From: PVC group bacterium
GTDB lineage: Bacteria > Verrucomicrobiota > Kiritimatiellia > SS1-B-03-39 > UBA6053
Assembly (NCBI GenBank): GCA_003565035.1
Contig: PXDP01000063.1
Location: 1 to 7,360 of the forward strand
Direction: 5' to 3'
DNA: 7,360 bases
Position numbers and translations under genes: made by a program. The number at the start of each line of letters is the position of its first letter. Positions within the stretch are counted from its first letter, which is position 1. This document shows positions 5,664-7,360 of the stretch, piece after piece. The notes below the pieces were generated by a model that did not search any database, was not told the DNA's origin, and worked only from the letters and a program-made list of their open reading frames with translations.

Positions 5664-5953
5664 GATTCCGGCTCCTCCGGGGTTTCGCCGGCCGGGGATT
5701 CATCACCCTGGGGTGTCGGCCGGATCAGTTTCCACACTTCATAGGTCCCGTAGACAAAGCCGAGGCCCACCCCCAGAAGGACGCCCAGAGGTTCCCGTCC
5801 TGTCTTTTCATCCCAGCGGTGCCCCAGCCAGGCGAACAACCCCATCGCCACCGCAAAGCTGCTGCCCATCATCACCCCCGGATGCATCCGACCCGCTTCG
5901 TTCAGGTTGCGGTGAGTCTGGATCAGACGATTTGGGGGCTGCGGGTCTTTCAT
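5660..5953 (-). CDS. atpZ: AtpZ-like F0F1-ATPase accessory protein (ATPase gene 1 family)
   Basis: The protein has 97 residues and is the first gene of the operon. It has a hydrophilic N-terminus (1-24), then two membrane helices: about 25-44 (GVMMGSSFAVAMGLFAWLG) and about 55-77 (PLGVLLGVGLGFVYGTYEVW). Between them is the short charged turn HRWDEKTGREP (45-55). This two-helix layout with a charged, glycine-bearing connector is that of the AtpZ / 'F0F1-ATPase subunit' family found ahead of atpI; in alkaliphilic Bacillus, AtpZ with AtpI has been linked to Mg2+/Ca2+ handling. The tail (80-97) is rich in Pro, Glu and Ser. ATG at 5953 is chosen because a strong GGAGG lies 4 bases upstream. The frame continues open further upstream into the divergent gene, but that extension has no family similarity. 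Confidence 0.8.
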   Translation of the reverse strand: MKDPQPPNRLIQTHRNLNEAGRMHPGVMMGSSFAVAMGLFAWLGHRWDEKTGREPLGVLLGVGLGFVYGTYEVWKLIRPTPQGDESPAGETPEEPES

Positions 5954-5955
5954 TG

Positions 5956-5964
5956 CCCCTCCCC
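5956..5964 (-). promoter_or_regulatory. Strong Shine-Dalgarno of the first atp gene
   Basis: The minus strand reads GGGGAGGGG, containing a full GGAGG (5962-5958), 4 bases before the ATG at 5953. It decides the start of the atpZ-like gene over longer in-frame alternatives. Confidence 0.75.
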
Positions 5965-5984
5965 TATGGTGCCGCCACAGGGAT

Positions 5985-6000
5985 TTCAAGTGTTCTTGAA
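5985..6000. promoter_or_regulatory. Inverted repeat in the divergent intergenic region, possible operator
   Basis: TTCAAG and CTTGAA flank a TGTT spacer, a perfect 6-bp dyad in the 85-base gap between the atp operon and the divergent gene. The symmetry and placement would suit a regulator acting on both promoters. No convincing -35/-10 pair is visible for either direction, so the promoters are unplaced and the function of the dyad is speculative. Confidence 0.3.
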
Positions 6001-6038
6001 GATTGCAAGCCCCCTGTTTTTGACGTAGGGTCTGTCTT

Positions 6039-6737
6039 ATGACTGAACATACGCCTTTCGATTTCTGGTACGCGGTCCAGAATACCCGGATTTTACAACT
6101 TCCCCGCAACAATCTCGAAACCTTCGGCACCACCCGGATTCAGTATCATCTGCTGACCGAGTCGATGGATGCCGTCAATGAAGTCCGGGTCCGTGAAGGT
6201 TCACTGAACGCCTCCCAGCCGCAGATCCTCCTACCGGACCACTTCAAACGCAAAAACCTTCAGGGTTTCGAAGACGAAGAAACCAACCGGTTTCTGGACT
6301 GGCTCAAAACCCATCAGCCCGACATGCGCTTTTTGCAGTACGGCTTCACCATCAGCAAACAGGACATCAAAGATTCCGTCCTGCACGACAGCATTGAAGT
6401 CGTCACCGAAAACGTCCTCAAGGAAGTCGCCGGACGGGATCAGGGCAACAGCGCAGTGCTGCTCGGGGTGGAGCAGCCCTGGGAGGTCTCTCTTTTCAAA
6501 ATGATGGTTGATCTGGTCGAACGCTCCGCGCCCGGCCAAATTTCCGCCCTGCAGGAGCGCAATCTGATCCCCAATCCGAACCGGGCCGCGCAGGAGATCG
6601 AGCAGGAATTCCAAATCGCGGAACGGGATCCCGCCCGCGTTCCTTACCTCTACAAACAACTCCACCGCCACGGAGTCTTCGAAGAACATCAGGACCGGTT
6701 TTTCGCCCTTGTCCGACGATCCGAAAAACGGTCTTGA
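6039..6737 (+). CDS. Uncharacterised soluble protein, divergent from the atp operon
   Basis: I do not recognise a named family. The protein has 232 residues, no signal peptide and no membrane segment, and is rich in charged residues, so it is probably cytoplasmic. The N-terminal part (about 6-60) has an ordered, aromatic-rich start (FDFWYAV, 7-13; LETFGTTRIQYHLL, 26-39). VREGSLNASQPQILLP (51-66) and DMRFLQYGFTISKQDI (95-110) look like conserved-domain strands, and 115-232 is mostly predicted helix with alternating charges. The composition is clearly that of a translated gene, and codon use resembles the atp genes. ATG at 6039 has only a weak AGGG upstream. It may resemble hypothetical proteins of the Planctomycetes-Verrucomicrobia group, but this is an impression. 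The divergent placement does not prove any link to ATP synthase. Confidence 0.8.
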   Translation: MTEHTPFDFWYAVQNTRILQLPRNNLETFGTTRIQYHLLTESMDAVNEVRVREGSLNASQPQILLPDHFKRKNLQGFEDEETNRFLDWLKTHQPDMRFLQYGFTISKQDIKDSVLHDSIEVVTENVLKEVAGRDQGNSAVLLGVEQPWEVSLFKMMVDLVERSAPGQISALQERNLIPNPNRAAQEIEQEFQIAERDPARVPYLYKQLHRHGVFEEHQDRFFALVRRSEKRS

Positions 6738-6784
6738 TTCCACGTCCTGTTCTGAAGCATCTCCCCGTTTTTTTTCATGGGTTT

Positions 6785-6805
6785 AAAAACAAGCTCTGGA
6801 GCTTG
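6785..6805 (-). terminator. Hairpin with T-run on the minus strand
   Basis: CAAGCT (6790-6795) and AGCTTG (6800-6805) form a 6-bp stem with a 4-base loop. Read on the minus strand, five T residues (6789-6785) follow the stem directly, the layout of an intrinsic terminator. No minus-strand gene enters from the right in this window, so it may block antisense readthrough into the 6039-6737 gene, or act with its A-tract as part of a bidirectional terminator. Confidence 0.4.
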
Positions 6806-6809
6806 ATTT

Positions 6810-6839
6810 AACCTATTCCAAACTCCATAGGTTGTTTTT
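6810..6839 (+). terminator. Intrinsic terminator after the 6039-6737 gene
   Basis: AACCTAT (6810-6816) pairs perfectly with ATAGGTT (6827-6833) over a 10-base loop, followed by GTTTTT (6834-6839). It lies about 73 bases after the stop codon of the upstream gene and just before the next start. The stem is rather A/T-rich, so strength is uncertain. Confidence 0.5.
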
Positions 6840-6849
6840 CACAAAAAAA

Positions 6850-7360
6850 ATGTTCATGCATCGAAAACTTCCGGTTGCCATGTCTGCGATTGCGATCAGC
6901 ATTGCATTCACGATTCTTTTGTCTGTGACATCGATTGAGTTTTTCAGCCAGTATGGCTGGAACCTCTTTCGGTTTACGCCGTTTATCTGCGGATCAATTT
7001 GCAGTATCATCTATAATAGAAAAGGTGACAGGAAATTCGGCGAAACGGTCTCGGTTTCTTTTCTGGCCGGGTGCTTGAGTTTATTGGCATTTCTGCTGAT
7101 GGGTTTGGAGGGAGTGATTTGTCTGGTGATGGCGGCTCCGATTATGCTGCCCTGTTTTCTGCTGGGAGGGGTTGTAGGGTATAAACTGTCTCATCTATCC
7201 GCTTTCCGCAGCGGCGGGCCGGCAAGTCTAATTCTGATCCTGGTACTTTCTCCGGTCATGATGGGTTTCGAATCGGCCTTCAGCCCGGAATCTGAACTGC
7301 GCGAAGTATCCACCCGGGTGAACATTAACGGAACCGCTGAAGACGTTTGGCGGGAGGTCA
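6850..7360 (+). CDS. Polytopic membrane protein with C-terminal SRPBCC/START-like domain, partial (3' end beyond window)
   Basis: An uninterrupted frame runs from ATG at 6850 to the window edge, giving 170 residues so far. Hydrophobic segments lie at about 9-28, 39-55, 67-84, 88-110 and 125-141. EGVICLVMAAPIMLP (87-101) is the most distinctive piece and matches a recurring 'EG-ICL-MAAP' motif I associate with membrane-anchored SRPBCC proteins. After the last helix, REVSTRVNINGTAEDVWREV (151-170) has the form of the first strand and helix of a polyketide-cyclase/START-like (SRPBCC) ligand-binding domain, and the window ends there. The likely product is a membrane-bound lipid or hydrophobic-ligand-binding protein of unknown ligand. 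Start choice is uncertain: ATGs at 6856 and 6880 are also in frame, and none has a clear ribosome-binding site. It follows a terminator, so it probably has its own promoter. Confidence 0.7.
   Translation, partial: MFMHRKLPVAMSAIAISIAFTILLSVTSIEFFSQYGWNLFRFTPFICGSICSIIYNRKGDRKFGETVSVSFLAGCLSLLAFLLMGLEGVICLVMAAPIMLPCFLLGGVVGYKLSHLSAFRSGGPASLILILVLSPVMMGFESAFSPESELREVSTRVNINGTAEDVWREV

Noticed and set aside
5954..6133. N-terminal extension of the atpZ-like protein to an upstream start
   Set aside because: It would overlap the divergent gene, shows no similarity, and the strong GGAGG before 5953 marks the real start.
6231..6743. A minus-strand frame opposite the 6039-6737 gene
   Set aside because: The + strand frame has the better start, a downstream terminator and a balanced, structured composition; the minus frame looks like its complement.
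6766..6774. T8 run after the 6039-6737 gene as a terminator
   Set aside because: No stable stem precedes it; the hairpin at 6810-6833 is the better candidate.
6813..7010. A 65-residue minus-strand frame near the right end
   Set aside because: It runs antisense to the terminator and the start of the partial membrane protein, and has no motif.

Overview
The window holds most of a bacterial F-type ATP synthase operon on the minus strand. Read in the direction of transcription (right to left), the order is atpZ-like, atpI-like, atpB (a), atpE (c), atpF (b), atpH (delta), atpA (alpha), atpG (gamma). This is the canonical bacterial order. The expected next genes, atpD (beta) and atpC (epsilon), are not in the window. 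Immediately downstream of atpG there is instead a small gene for a four-helix-bundle protein of the 23S rRNA intervening-sequence (IVS) family, and the sequence ends 57 bases after it.

Region by region: 1-57 is a G-rich degenerate repeat; 58-582 (-) is the four-helix-bundle gene, bracketed by a 10-bp direct repeat; 642-5953 (-) is the compact atp operon, with gaps of 36 bases or less, one ATGA stop/start overlap and a 4-base gap at atpF/atpH; 5954-6038 is a divergent intergenic region with a small inverted repeat; 6039-6737 (+) is a soluble protein I cannot assign; 6738-6849 carries two hairpins, each followed by a T-run on opposite strands; 6850-7360 (+) is the start of a membrane protein that enters an SRPBCC/START-like domain as the window ends.

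The atp genes together encode the membrane sector (a, b, c), the peripheral stalk (b, delta) and the central stalk and catalytic head (gamma, alpha), plus two small accessory membrane proteins that in other bacteria are linked to c-ring assembly or divalent cation transport. The c subunit lacks the Na+-coordinating residues known from Ilyobacter, so a proton-driven enzyme is the likelier reading.

The organism is a bacterium with a moderately GC-rich genome (a 60-base count inside atpA gives 72%, inside the four-helix-bundle gene 38%). The mix of a stray IVS-type four-helix-bundle gene, an atpZ-atpI-led atp operon and an SRPBCC protein with a polytopic N-terminus is suggestive of the Planctomycetes-Verrucomicrobia-Lentisphaerae-Kiritimatiellae group. 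That is an impression from protein style, not a demonstrated placement. The core operon is ordinary; the most unusual part is the left edge, where a probably mobile or horizontally acquired gene sits in or directly after the ATP synthase operon.
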